Translations under genes and position numbers: made by a program
Shown: positions 38,001 through 48,300 of the stretch, piece after piece
Numbering within the stretch: position 1 is the stretch's first letter
Layout: every line of letters starts with the position of its first letter
Source: Callipepla californica brunnescens
Lineage: Eukaryota > Chordata > Aves > Galliformes > Odontophoridae
Assembly (NCBI GenBank): GCA_023055505.1
Contig: JALIRH010000035.1
Location: 4,830,382-4,894,381 of the forward strand
Length of the DNA stretch: 64,000 nucleotides
Direction: 5' to 3'
Notes under the pieces: model-generated
The model's database searches: none
What the model saw: only the letters and a program-made list of their open reading frames with translations
What the model was told of the DNA's origin: nothing

Positions 38001-41000
38001 TTTTCATTTTTCACTTGTACACGGGCAGCGCATGCAAAGCTCCCTGGAGTCCTGCACTAGGTCAAAGTCTGCAGCATTTCAGTGAGGTTTTTAGTATGGA
38101 TGACAGACCTGCACGCAGCCTGAAAAACCCAGAGACAACAGGAAAAGCCACAAGACCCAAATTGAAAAGCTTTTCAGTTCACGTCCCACTCCTGACTTTA
38201 AGCAGAAGTGCTATCCAGCCAGGGATTCAGAGTGGCTAAAATCAAGTGCTACGAGCTCTTTATTTAGCTCTCGGTAAGCCACTGAACTAGGGTCTCTCTC
38301 TCCTCCATTTCCAAATTTACTTTCTTCCTTTTCCTTGGAAAAATAAAATGAAGAATCATCTCCTGATTTCATCCTTAAGTAAATAAGGTCCACTGTGGCA
38401 CAAAACTGTACTGACCTCGTTGGAGGTTCAAGCACTCAAAAGTGAGACAACTCCAACATTTATTACCTTACTCGGCCACACTATCCATTTTTTTGTTCAC
38501 TTTTTATACTATTTCCTCATGTAGTAACAAGAAGATGACATTATCACACACTGTTCCCATCCAGACTGTGATAAAGCAGAACTGAACTCTCAAGAATCAC
38601 CTCTCCTGTCTTTGGTGCTCTGCTTATCTATGCAGCCACTGCTGCCAGCACACGGCATGATTTTTCTCTACAGTTGACATTATGTGGCCACTAGTTCGTG
38701 CCTCTGACTGTTAAACAGCTTGGATGCTAAAATTAAAGCCTCTGCCCCACTGCAGAGGACACAATAAATATCAGATAAAACTGAGAACAGTGAGGTATGC
38801 CAACAGTAAAGGAACGCACAAGAAAATTCATAACATAAGCAGATATAAAACTTCAAATCTATTTTATAGGTGTATGAAAAGCAATTTACAAAACTGCTCA
38901 TAAACCTATAGGTAAAAAAAATAAAAAGACTTCAGGGAAGTGCAGGAAAACGAACAGGAAATCTCCAAGATAACAGCTGAACTGCCCACTGCTTCCATGT
39001 TTGATGCCAAGGGGCAGCAGAAACGCATTCAGTGGCACAGCTCCAGCCCTGCCAGCATCACAGGGCTCATTCAACCTTATAACCACACTTCTAACGTACC
39101 TCTAACCTCCATCTCCATGCAAATTCCAGACCAGGCAAAGAACACAGGCATTATTTCAAAAGGAAATTTAAAAGTATAATTTCTCAAAGACAAAGATGCC
39201 TTTGTTCGGGAATGTCCTACCTGAAACGCTGATGTAACAACACCTGCAAAGGTAATAACTGCCATAATGAGACTGCTCTGCTGGGACTGCCATCAGCCTT
39301 GGGAAGGAGGGCAGTCTGAATACACACAGACAAGAACTTCTGATGCCCTTGGTACCCAACCTACAGCTCACAGCCTGTTGTCACAGTCACCTGCACCACA
39401 TGCGAGTATTTTGTCCTTCCAATTTCGCCGTGTATTTACTGAGAAGGCTTGCTGAATAAGCTTTCAGGTGATCAAATAGCATTTTCTGGCTTACTGCTGG
39501 AGGAAAGCTGATATGGCAAAAATGTCTTTTGAAGGTGTCGTTTTGGATAAGTAAAAAAACAAAACATCTGACACCCCTACACCATTCAGAGTCCTGTTCG
39601 TGTCTCAGCTTAGAAGGTCTCCTTTAAGCAAGAAGCTTTATTTTCAGAGCACATTCAGCCCTTCACTCTGCCCTGAGACCACAAAAACACATTCTAATGA
39701 TAGCATTAGCAGTATGGTGATGATTCAGATCTAACACATTAGCTCACACATACCATTCAAGGGAAAAAAAAGCAGTAATGTCTTTAAGACTCTATGAGAA
39801 GAGCAGAATCTGAACTAGAAATGTAGATCTGAAAGCACCTGTACCTGACTACAGTCCCCAGAGATACTGGTAAACAAATCATATCTGTGCAGAATAGAAC
39901 AAAGCAGAGGTATTATCAGAACTTCATAACCAAAGCCTCCAGGATTACTGTACTCCCAGACCAGTTTCTACAGGCAAGCCCCAGAACGATAAGTGAGCCA
40001 ACAACTGAGCTCCCCCAGCTTCCACAATGATTTTCCTGGGAAGTTTCTGGTAGATTGAGAACTTGGATCAAAACCAATTCCTATCCCCTGAAAGCTTTCA
40101 GGGACTTCTTGGTATTTCAATCAGTCTGTATGAGGACAACTTCTAACTCAACTATCAATCAGAAAGGCATCAAAACAAAGTCAGATATGTCAGCCTGCTG
40201 ACTGATTAAAGCAATACTGTTTTAAGATTTTTCACGATAACTGGAGCAGTAAATTTGTACTGTTATTAAACATGTATTAAAAAAAACAGATGTGCTTATT
40301 TTTGTTGACATTCATGCACAAAAAAGCCAAGACAGCAGTCTCTTGCCAGCACCTGCTTTTTGCTCGCTATCACAGGGAAGATGGGTAACACCTGAAGATT
40401 GCCATTTCACAAACACAGGGTAAGCCCCTCACGCTCTGTCATGAATGTTGCCTATAAATTCAAGCCCAAGCAAAACAATGCCTCTTTCTTACCTGCTGTG
40501 TGGTGGCATCCTGCTGGACGTAAGCCACCTGGGACGGATCTGTAAACAGAGTCTAGACAAAGTGAAAAAGGTTTATCAAACTGGCCTTAGGGTTGGTCAC
40601 TCCCAATGCACACAAGTCTCACTCTGCCACCAAAAAGCAATCCCCATAGGAGTGCCTCCTTCACTAGCTTTTAACATGCCCGTTAACACAGCAGACTCAT
40701 CTTTCTCCAAGTTCAAAAGAGAGCTCTTCAAAAGAGAGCACGTGGGTATCAGATGAACTCGGTACGGTGAGGATATCTGTTTTCATTTAACAGAAAACAC
40801 GGCAACTCCAATACTCATATGGTAGTCTGCAAGAGCAGCCCTGCCAGGAGTGCTTCCACACAGCAAGAGCAAAACTCAGAGGAACGCTGAGCACTGACTG
40901 CTTGCTCGGCCAGCACTTGGAACAGCCAAGCAATCAGCTCTGGCTCCAGCACACTGAGAGCTCCCTTGGTGCTCTGCGCACAGCGACAACTGATTACTGC

Positions 41001-43357
41001 AGCGTGCTTTGTGACTTACACAAAGTGATAATATTCAGGCAGCTCTGGAATCACCTGGTCATTAACTTCCTGGGAGATACCAACCACATAGGAACTGGTT
41101 TTATATGGCTGAGGACTGCACAAGAGATAATGTTGTGCCACAGAAGGCCCACACGCACTCTGCAGCAGCACTGCTCTAACCTCACGGAGCACTCTGATGA
41201 AGCACATCTATTTGTGTGTGTTGGTTGGTTTGCTGTTTTTTCAACATGCAGAGGTGCAGATGCACACTATATTAACTCCATATAAATACATGCTGTCAGA
41301 GGGGGAAAAAAAGCTCTTTGATATTGAATATAATTATGAAGAAAAACAACCTAGGCCGATGCAATCAGCATCTTCTGAGAAGAGAGATTACTAAATTAGA
41401 TTGAATACATTGAGATCCTCTGCAAAAAGGCAAGGCTGTTATTGTTACAATTAATTACAAAAACTGCACCGTGCAAACAAGGACTCCTCCAGAAGACACA
41501 GATCTCTCAGCTTTCTGCTGAATACAGGCAGAGGCAGAATTTCCGGAGAGGTTATTAGTGCTTTCAAAAACGCTTTTGATTTAATTACCACCCTGTCCAC
41601 CTTTAGTGAAATAACAAGCATTTCATAATTCAGAGCCTCAGCATCCTTTGATTACCACATTTGCACATCAGACCAAAACGAACAGCGTGAAGTCCCTGTT
41701 CAGCAACGGGCAGATGAAAGTGCTAGCAGTGCCTGGCTGCTATTTTCCAGGCACACCACTCGCTGGCAGCTGACTTTCATCTCAAACAAGCCTGTTTCAC
41801 TTCCTAGATGCCATAAGCGGGGTGGGCTCAGAACCACACGTGCCTGTGTAGCTTCCACGGGGTGGATGTAAACCAGGGTGTGCTCTGAGGTGTCCACGGA
41901 GGTGTACGAGGTGCCATCTGCTGTGTACACCACCTGCTGGGAGGGACGCTCCTGCTCCTCGCTGTACACAATCTGTGCCACCGTCCCCGCTTCTGGGACA
42001 AAGTGCACCTGGAAGAAAAACAGATCCTGCACTGAAACGGCTGCAGGCATGCCCCACTGCCAGCCCCTGCGTGAGGGCAGGGAAGGGGTGGATCCCTGCT
42101 CCAGCCTCCCAGCACTCAGCACTGCATGCATCTGAGCTCCCTGGGCTGGCCCTGCCTTCCCACCAGGTGCTGCATCACTGCTTCAGGCCCTGACTCTGCA
42201 CTTCCACTACATCTTAAACAAGCCAGAATTACTAATCCCAGTGGTAGTAGGAATATATTTACCTGTCGACACCTTTTATACACTGAAAACCATTTTCAGT
42301 GCACAGGAAAGAATAGCAGGAAACCTAGCTTGGGCATCCACATCCATCACTCTATGATTTCGCATAAAATAAGGCCACGTATGCAGATTTTATTTACTTC
42401 GTTTCACCTTTTAGCTTATGTTTCAGAAGACACCTGGTACTCCCCAGGGGATGCTAAGCACTGATTCCAAGCAATAAATCCTTATGCAAACACTACAGTA
42501 AAAATGCACACAGCGTTTCACATTTGGAGAGTGCTCTGCAAATACTCATCAAAGCTTTTAACCGCCGTGTGCAAACAACAGCACAGTTACCCCACCACAG
42601 AGAACACAGGTTCCTGAAAGCTGCTTTTCTTTGCAAATTTCAAAGCTGGAAGTTAGCAGGAAAGCCAAGATTCCTTGGCTTGTGGTTCAGTGACATGCAG
42701 CACCTTCTTCATAACGTATTCAAAGAAATACATCAAATTAGTCTCCTACAAATTCTGTCTCAGAGATGGAGGGACCAGAACATGGCAGAATCTGACTGCA
42801 TCAGTCAGTGACAATTAACATTTCTCTCTTCCCCACTACCCAGATGTCTGACTGGAAAAAATCATATTACTATCCTAAAAGGTCCACCCACAGTTCCAGC
42901 TGATTCAATTGATGCCAACAGAATGGGCTGCCACAGACCACATATTTTCTTAATATTCATTAAACTGAATATCCGTTCACTTTCCCACATGGCTGTATGT
43001 ATTTATTTTTGGACACTGAATGCTTATGGCTGCTGGCTGGCTTCATTTCGTGCATTTCAAACGCCTGCAAACTCAGTGCTGCAGTTTGCACAGCTCGCTT
43101 TCTGAAGCCTGGATCTGGAATCACTACAAATAGGTTTCTATTTCCTCTCAGATACAAACTGAGTTTCCAGACAGTTGCAAAAAAGAGTTGAATGGGAATG
43201 TTTGCTTGCCAAGCCACTACAGTGAGCCTAACCCAGCAGAAGCAGAAACCAAGGCACTAGTTACCTGAGCAGCATTCTGGTCCTGCTCAGCAGAGTCAGG
43301 CCACACCTGAGGACTTTCCTCTTTTGAGTCCATCTCCTCCCTCCCGTGGTGCTCCAT
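19802..43357 (-). CDS. PRDM10: PRDM10, PR-domain zinc finger protein 10 (22 coding exons, complete)
   Basis: Nuclear sequence-specific transcription regulator of the PRDM family; in mammals it controls targets such as FLCN and Eif3b. The start is the ATG at 43357 (strong context, A at -3 and G at +4); a second in-frame ATG eight codons later matches the usual MDSK start. Layout of the 1,203-aa protein: N-terminal Val/Gln-rich activation-type region (1-160), very acidic stretch (about 165-200), Cys/His knuckle WCEEC...CPKH before the PR/SET-like domain (about 215-390), one C2H2 finger near 395-415, an Arg/Gly-rich AT-hook-like segment near 430, nine clustered C2H2 fingers (about 560-900) and a Gln/Thr-rich C-terminus. 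Exon lengths sum to 3,612 bp, divisible by three, with every junction in frame. All introns are GT-AG except the GC donor of exon 2. The PR domain lacks an obvious classical SET catalytic signature, as is usual in this subfamily. Confidence 0.97.
20851..20963 (-). CDS. PRDM10: PRDM10 coding exon 21
   Basis: Residues 1088-1125, [19 protein letters not shown] then [19 protein letters not shown]. Acceptor ttctag, donor gtaagg. Confidence 0.94.
21430..21598 (-). CDS. PRDM10: PRDM10 coding exon 20
   Basis: Residues 1032-1088, [19 protein letters not shown] through STWNSFRSY. Gln/Ser-rich with a QQQQ run. Acceptor cctag, donor gtaagt. Confidence 0.94.
21755..21870 (+). mobile_element. CR1-type LINE fragment
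   Basis: A segment reading GGTTCAGACTGGATATTAGG followed by AAAGGTTCTTCACTGAGATGG resembles the conserved part near the 3' end of avian CR1 elements (gGTTgGATATTAGGaaaaattTCTTCAC). It is diverged and truncated, inserted in the intron between PRDM10 exons 19 and 20 in opposite orientation to the gene. Confidence 0.65.
21951..22091 (-). CDS. PRDM10: PRDM10 coding exon 19
   Basis: Residues 985-1031, [19 protein letters not shown] then [18 protein letters not shown] and [10 protein letters not shown]. Acceptor cctag, donor gtattt. Confidence 0.93.
22260..22430 (-). CDS. PRDM10: PRDM10 coding exon 18
   Basis: Residues 928-984, [20 protein letters not shown] through QLQVVQVAQ. Gln/Thr-rich C-terminal region. 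Acceptor ctcag, donor gtgtgt. Confidence 0.94.
22798..22941 (-). CDS. PRDM10: PRDM10 coding exon 17 (finger 10 end)
   Basis: Residues 880-927, [19 protein letters not shown] through STTGETVV. Closes the last C2H2 finger. Acceptor ctgtag, donor gtaagg. Confidence 0.95.
23475..23675 (-). CDS. PRDM10: PRDM10 coding exon 16 (fingers 9-10)
   Basis: Residues 813-879. [16 protein letters not shown] closes finger 9; [12 protein letters not shown] opens finger 10. Acceptor cttcag, donor gtatgg. Confidence 0.95.
23804..23914 (-). CDS. PRDM10: PRDM10 coding exon 15 (fingers 8-9)
   Basis: Residues 776-812, [19 protein letters not shown] through DYFCQYCDK. Closes finger 8 and opens finger 9. Acceptor cctaag, donor gtaggt. 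Confidence 0.95.
24374..24553 (-). CDS. PRDM10: PRDM10 coding exon 14 (fingers 7-8)
   Basis: Residues 716-775. Second half of finger 7 ([13 protein letters not shown]), a basic linker ([18 protein letters not shown]), then the first half of finger 8 ([16 protein letters not shown]). Acceptor ccgtag, donor gtgagc. Confidence 0.96.
25073..25228 (-). CDS. PRDM10: PRDM10 coding exon 13 (fingers 5-7)
   Basis: Residues 664-715. The helix half of finger 5 (VKKHVRSFH), finger 6 ([10 protein letters not shown]) and the first half of finger 7 ([11 protein letters not shown]). Acceptor ttctag, donor gtaaga. Confidence 0.96.
25990..26337 (-). CDS. PRDM10: PRDM10 coding exon 12 (zinc fingers 2-5)
   Basis: Residues 548-663, [19 protein letters not shown] onward. 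Three complete fingers ([30 protein letters not shown]) and the first half of a fourth ([10 protein letters not shown]). Acceptor ttccag, donor gtgaga. Confidence 0.97.
26338..29681 (-). other. PRDM10: PRDM10 intron (exon 11 to 12), 3.3 kb
   Basis: Longest intron between coding exons. AT-rich, no coding exon, RNA gene or recognisable transposon on either strand. Confidence 0.6.
29682..29909 (-). CDS. PRDM10: PRDM10 coding exon 11
   Basis: Residues 472-547, [19 protein letters not shown] through [13 protein letters not shown] Gln/Glu-rich linker before the main finger cluster. Acceptor tttcag, donor gtaagc. Confidence 0.94.
29910..32001 (-). other. PRDM10: PRDM10 intron (exon 10 to 11), 2.1 kb
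   Basis: No gene or clear repeat seen; the plus-strand ORFs near 30.6-31.0 kb show no family resemblance or repeat structure. Confidence 0.55.
32002..32131 (-). CDS. PRDM10: PRDM10 coding exon 10 (RG-rich / AT-hook-like)
   Basis: Residues 428-471. Starts [20 protein letters not shown] then [17 protein letters not shown]. The RGRGRG and GRPP motifs resemble DNA minor-groove binding AT-hooks. Acceptor ctgcag, donor gtatat. Confidence 0.93.
32746..32863 (-). CDS. PRDM10: PRDM10 coding exon 9 (first zinc finger)
   Basis: Residues 389-428, [19 protein letters not shown] then [18 protein letters not shown]. One C2H2 finger (CxxC ... HxxxH type) isolated from the later cluster. Acceptor acatag, donor gtactg. 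Confidence 0.94.
33300..33372 (-). CDS. PRDM10: PRDM10 coding exon 8 (PR domain end)
   Basis: Residues 365-389, [19 protein letters not shown] then [15 protein letters not shown] is the typical end of the PR domain. Acceptor ctcaag, donor gtaact. Confidence 0.95.
33373..35214 (-). other. PRDM10: PRDM10 intron (exon 7 to 8), 1.8 kb
   Basis: AT-rich intron splitting the PR domain. Nothing else recognised. Confidence 0.55.
35215..35418 (-). CDS. PRDM10: PRDM10 coding exon 7 (PR domain core)
   Basis: Residues 297-364, [19 protein letters not shown] through [14 protein letters not shown]. Contains [14 protein letters not shown] and [12 protein letters not shown], diagnostic PR/SET-fold strands. 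Acceptor ttacag, donor gtatgg. Confidence 0.96.
36361..36602 (-). CDS. PRDM10: PRDM10 coding exon 6 (PR domain start)
   Basis: Residues 216-296. Begins [20 protein letters not shown], a Cys/His knuckle before the PR domain, then [19 protein letters not shown] through DCYIHLK. Acceptor ttgtag, donor gtaagg. Confidence 0.95.
36716..36923 (-). CDS. PRDM10: PRDM10 coding exon 5 (acidic region)
   Basis: Residues 147-216, [19 protein letters not shown], then a run of Asp/Glu ([18 protein letters not shown]), then [10 protein letters not shown]. Acceptor cctcag, donor gtaagc. Confidence 0.93.
37846..37965 (-). CDS. PRDM10: PRDM10 coding exon 4
   Basis: Residues 107-146, [18 protein letters not shown] then [19 protein letters not shown] and ADR. 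Acceptor ttttag, donor gtaagt. Confidence 0.94.
37966..40492 (-). other. PRDM10: PRDM10 intron (exon 3 to 4), 2.5 kb
   Basis: No additional exon, RNA gene or repeat recognised. Confidence 0.55.
40493..40552 (-). CDS. PRDM10: PRDM10 coding exon 3
   Basis: Residues 87-106, [21 protein letters not shown] 60-bp exon with acceptor gtctag and donor gtaaga. Confidence 0.93.
40553..43264 (-). other. PRDM10: PRDM10 introns flanking exon 2
   Basis: Two introns, 40553-41843 and 42009-43264, separated by coding exon 2. The downstream one begins with the GC donor. Nothing else recognised. Confidence 0.55.
41844..42008 (-). CDS. PRDM10: PRDM10 coding exon 2 (GC splice donor)
   Basis: Residues 32-86, [19 protein letters not shown] through YIHPVEATQ. 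The acceptor is ttccag. The junction that matches the family sequence is CAG|gcacgt, a GC rather than GT donor. A GT lies 6 nt further on and would add two residues in frame. Confidence 0.9.
43265..43357 (-). CDS. PRDM10: PRDM10 coding exon 1
   Basis: Residues 1-31, [19 protein letters not shown] then [12 protein letters not shown]. The exon extends into the leader to an acceptor at 43454/43455 (tttgcag), giving about 97 nt of 5' UTR. Donor gtaact. Confidence 0.92.
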
Positions 43358-43369
43358 GTTGAGAAATAA

Positions 43370-43452
43370 CTATTGGAGGAATGTCTGGCTGAATCGACTC
43401 ATCTCTTCACTGTGCTTCTATTTCCAGAAGACAAGGTGATCCTCAGTAACAT
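43370..43452 (-). promoter_or_regulatory. PRDM10: Two short uORFs in the PRDM10 leader
   Basis: uORF1 runs 43452-43399 (17 codons). uORF2 runs 43402-43370 (10 codons); its ATG overlaps the uORF1 stop as ATGA, and its own stop lies 12 nt before the main ATG. Seen directly in sequence; any translational role is inference. Confidence 0.5.
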
Positions 43453-45230
43453 GGCTGCAAAGAAAGGAGATGGAGGTGTTAAAACACGCACATAATGGTC
43501 TGTTTTTGTTGCGACGGAAGGGAGCTGGTGTTATCAGCTACAGCACTACAGGGACATACTGCCAGAATAAAGCAGGGATTCTCATCTTCCATTCTCAAGC
43601 ATGCTGTATAATTATTTCCTTTTAATGGGACCTGGAAAGGAGTCAATTGTCACACTGAAGGGTGCTGGATTCCTCCTGCACATCCCTCCTCAGCCACAAG
43701 CATGCTGCAGAACATTCAGCACATGGTCCTGCTGGCACGCACAAGGCCAGAAATCGATAAACTATGCCAAAAACCAACTTCAGGCTTCCATCAGGAAAGG
43801 ATGCATTCAGAGATGTGCTGCTGGTTTCCCAGCTCACCCGAACCAGTTGGCCTCGCACTCACAGACAGCTTTCCCCTCACACAAAGGCAGTTCCAGTTGG
43901 CATTCAGGTAGTGCCACAAAGGCAACTTTTAGAAGAACAAGGAAACGTAAACTCAAATCGATGCGAGCCCAAAGATCCTGACAGATTGCTCTCGAGCTAC
44001 ATTTTATTCACCTCTCCCAGTTTCATTGGGGTCTCTCAATCTGCCACTGGGAATCTCAGAAGGGTCATTCACAGCTCTGGTGATTGGTGCAGTCAGTGGT
44101 TCAGCACCTTTCCAGTTCTTGGTCTCTAATGTCACACTAAATCCACGGGCCCCAGAATTAGCACGAGGCTGAGCCCATCCCATTTTTCAGCCAGTCCAAT
44201 TAACTTTGTTTTATACTCAGTGCCTCCCTGGACTGATCCAGTGCCAGCACCCTGTCTGTGCACCACGAAGAAAGCAGAAGGCTCCTTGCTGATGCTTTCA
44301 TTCATTTGCATTTTAAACGCAAATTATTTTAGTCATAATTTATTCCCATAAATGCCAGCAGTTGGCTCGTCATTGTCAAGCTGAAAAAAGATAAGGAAAA
44401 AAGCAGTCACTTTCTGCCTTCTGCTGATTTCACCATGAACGAATAAGCTCTGCAGACCTGAGCACTGACTGAAGCACCGGCCTCAGCCAGAGCATGTAAA
44501 TCAACAGCACAGAAACGTGGGGGGAAACAAATAAATTAAAAAAAGAAATCACTTCCACACAGACAGACTTTGGGAAAGCTATTTCTGGGCACTGCTGCAG
44601 TCTAACATTTGCTGTCTCATGCTGAGCAATGTGCTACAGCGTGCAACAGGCAGCTCCCACTTATTGGGCTCACACTGCACTAAGTTCTGGGATAGATGCG
44701 CACAAATGCTGTCTGCATTCTCATGGCTCACTACAGGGCACCCAGAAAAAGCAGTGATGAGAAAAGGAAGAAGAAACAGATGTACCTGCTTGCTATGCTT
44801 AGGCTAGGGGACCTCGCTGGTATGGAGGAAAAGAACTGCAGCAGTGATCAGGACAGAGAACACCCAGATCTGCTTTCAGAGTGCTGAAAGCTGGGTGGTG
44901 TACACATAAATATAACTAATCTCTCGTAGCTCACGTCAGCTCTGATATAGTAGGAAATACAACCCATCCTTGCACGGCATCTTTCATCCTGCTATCTCAA
45001 GGCCTCACCGTGTTAGTGAGGATTAATCCTGGGATTTCCTCCTGCCTAATCCTGCTGCTTTCACTGCACTCTGTGCCTCGTTTCATTAGGGTCAGACCTC
45101 GTGGTGACTGCGAGGAACAGCACTAACAGCCTGAGCAACAGCTTTACACAAAACCGAACGCCTTCCTGACACCTTTGGTTGGTTGTGCTCATCCCAAGCA
45201 GCTCTTGTTCCTGACTGCCATTAGTTAACG

Positions 45231-45318
45231 AGAGCCAGCTCAGGGAGCTGCACTAACAGCCAGCAGTTTTATCAAGAGCCAGCTCAGGGAGCTGCACTAA
45301 CAGCCAGCAGTTTTATCA
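45231..45318. repeat. Perfect 44-bp tandem duplication
   Basis: The 44-bp unit beginning AGAGCCAGCTCAGGGAGCTG and ending TTTTATCA occurs at 45231-45274 and again at 45275-45318 without a mismatch, in PRDM10 intron 1. Confidence 0.95.
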
Positions 45319-48300
45319 ATCAGCCAATACTTAATTGCTCAGAACAATAAAAAGAAGTGGCAAAGGTTTCATGGTTTGCTGCTTTGATTTTTTTTTCAAA
45401 CAACAAGAAGATAATCACGTTGTTAAGGAAGGAAGCAATGAAGATTAAATTAAGAGAAAGGTACGGACACGGGTCACTCCGTGTGGTGCAGCAAGAAGCT
45501 TCAGCCAACATTCCCTACCACAGACACTGGAGATCTGCAGGGGCTGACTCACACCAGCAGACTCATTTGGGCACAAATAGCTCACAACTTGAGTGGGAAG
45601 CAGACTCAAGGTGGCACATGGGCTTTTAATAGACAAAACCAGACATGGAGATTCATATTGACCAACAAACAACGAAAAAGGATGGAAAAGAAAGCAGGAT
45701 ACGCTTATTTTGAGTTTTATCTTCGTTCTGAAGGTTAACACATCTCAAATGTTAGGGAAAAAAGCAAGGTGAGGCTCAGTGGTGTGGTTTCTATGGACAG
45801 TGCCTTTACCTGTGGCTGCTTTTCAGTGAAATAAAATACACAGTGCTCAACCCACAGCTGTGCAGCACCAACAGCCAGAGAACATGAGCTGCACGATGTG
45901 CTGAGCTCCTGTACTCCACAATGAGGGCTCGGATCCACCCCTCTGGGATGCACTCCTACACTATCCCTCCGTCTCTGAATTCTCATCACTTCTGTTACCG
46001 TCACCAAAGCAAGCTCCAGCCCGAAGTCACCCACAGTGACACCACCAGGCAACGAGCAGCTGAGGAAGCTTCCCCACACCGCTGGCAGGAAGATGCGGCA
46101 TCCTTTGCTCCCAGTCCTTCCACATAGGGCACTCCCCAATTCATCCTGTGCGACCTTATTTTCTTCCTCATGTCCCCCATCAAAGATCATTACAGCTGTG
46201 ATGCTGACAGCCACAGTGCCTCAAGATCCCCACCATTTCCCTGTGGGCTCCTCTCAGCAGAGATGCCACGCAGCAACAGATGTCCAGCTCAGCACACGCA
46301 GCCACAGTATTTTATTCCTATCAAATTAGCTGCAGAGGAATCACGACGAGTACATTAGGCCACATGTTGTCCACATTAATCCTGTTAGAAAGAGCACTTG
46401 GGGAGACACATGTAAGGAAGAGCAGTTACTCTCTCGCAGTGCCCGGCTGGAAGCTGTGTTAGTTTCTTAGCAGAAGCACGAGACTTCAGGCATAACTATT
46501 AGTGCCCACACTGCCAAACAACTGGCATACGAGGGGACATCCTCTGCTTGCTCTCTGCACTGTTTGCCCCCAGACTGTGCTTTGTAGTTGCTGAGGCATT
46601 TTCTAAAGAGCAAAACGCCAAGAGAAGCACCTTAATGGGAACTAGGACCCAACGCTGCCTGCAGTTCTGTCACCACCCCAGCACCTACGTACAGCCAGAC
46701 AAGCAGCATGCACATCAGCAGGAAGCAAACGCTGTGTTCCCCTCCCCAGAACAGCAGGCGTGCTTCGCCCAGTCCATACTGGGTAAGGACACGAGCTGGA
46801 GCAGCAGGAGGTAGAAACACAGCCCAGTATCGCTCCAGTGCATCAGAACAGCAAGGCAGCAATGGGAGGCACGACTTTAAATCAGTACAGGACCTCAGCT
46901 CAGCTGCTAGGCGTGTGATTTGGAGTTAGAGCACAGACAGCAGAAGCACAGGGCAGGGAGAGAACCCTCCTCTACACCTCTGCACCAAAACACCGCGCTG
47001 CCTGCCTCGCCGGGTGAGTGCAGGTAAACCAAGCACCGGTCCAGGAGGAAGCTGGTTCATTTTGCTGCGTATATTTACCTTCCTCAACACCCACTGCAGG
47101 CCTGCAGCTGCCACAGACCTACGCTCTTCATCTTCAGTTCTTCCTCATCCAATCCAGAAAGTTCGTTAACAGCAACGTCTCTCCTCTGCACGGAAAGCTT
47201 TGTGATGTCACCGCTCAACCGCTCTTCATCTTCACGGAATTCTCACTTGAGAGCTCCTTTGGGCCTCCACAACACACTCCAACCCCTCCGTCCCATTCCA
47301 GCAGCACGCTGCTCCATCTGACGCTGGATCATTAAACCAGCAGCTTTCCCCATCTGCCACATTCAGCTCTGGATGAGCTCTGCTCGGGGCGAAGTGCCTC
47401 ATTCACCATCCAGCACCAACGTCCTCGTTGGCATCGCTGTCCTCAGCAGCAGACAGCCACCTCCCAAGGGGCAAGTGCTGATGACAACGCTGCCTACCTC
47501 TGGGCAGGCCATACATCACCCTGCAGGTGCCCCTGCCACCCCATGAGCTGGGGAACGGTGCTTTGAGAGAAGGCCTCAGAAAAAGCAGCTCTTTTTATTT
47601 GGCACGCAAGGATCTCTGACAGAAAATGGAACCAGTAAAAGCACCCAGCGCTGCGAAGTTCAGCTCCAGAAGTCATCAGAAAAGATCAACACCTATGTTT
47701 CCTCCGCACGCCTGCTGTTAGGGAATGACTTCTTTCAGCCATTGGAGCACACAGGAGACACAGACAAAAGCTCTGGGGACTTCATCTGCACAGAGCTGCC
47801 CAAGCTCAATTGAGAACGTTCTGCTGCGAAAGCACTGGAGCCAGCAGCTGCCAAACATCCATTCCTGTCCCTTCTTGGAGATGACAAGGATGGGGGGGAC
47901 ATTAAAGCCAGGCAAAGGGAGAAGTCTGCTTCCCTTCTCAGGGAGTCATAAAGCCACTGCAGTACCTCAGATGAGAAGCCACTCTGCAATAATGGCACAT
48001 AAAAAAAAGCTAATGTGATTTACTCCCTAGTGTAAAAGAGGCTTGCATACAGACTGGAGTTCCCTGCAGCAATAATAGCAGCGGCTATTAGCTTAATTCT
48101 TTAAGTACTGAGCTCACTGACCACTCTTTTTCACTGCTAACCATATGCAAGGACAGCAAGATTGCTACAAAAGGGGGTTTTATGGCCACAGGTCTTCCTC
48201 CAGCTTTTAATATGGAAGTGATTTATGACACTCAAAAGGAACATCACACGTGTCTGCAAAAGCCATATCCCACACTTAAGTTAATTACCCCAGCTTGCCT

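Noticed and set aside
41797..42115. Alternative-frame minus-strand ORFs across PRDM10 exon 2
   Set aside because: Overlap the correct PRDM10 frame, which has splice signals and family sequence.
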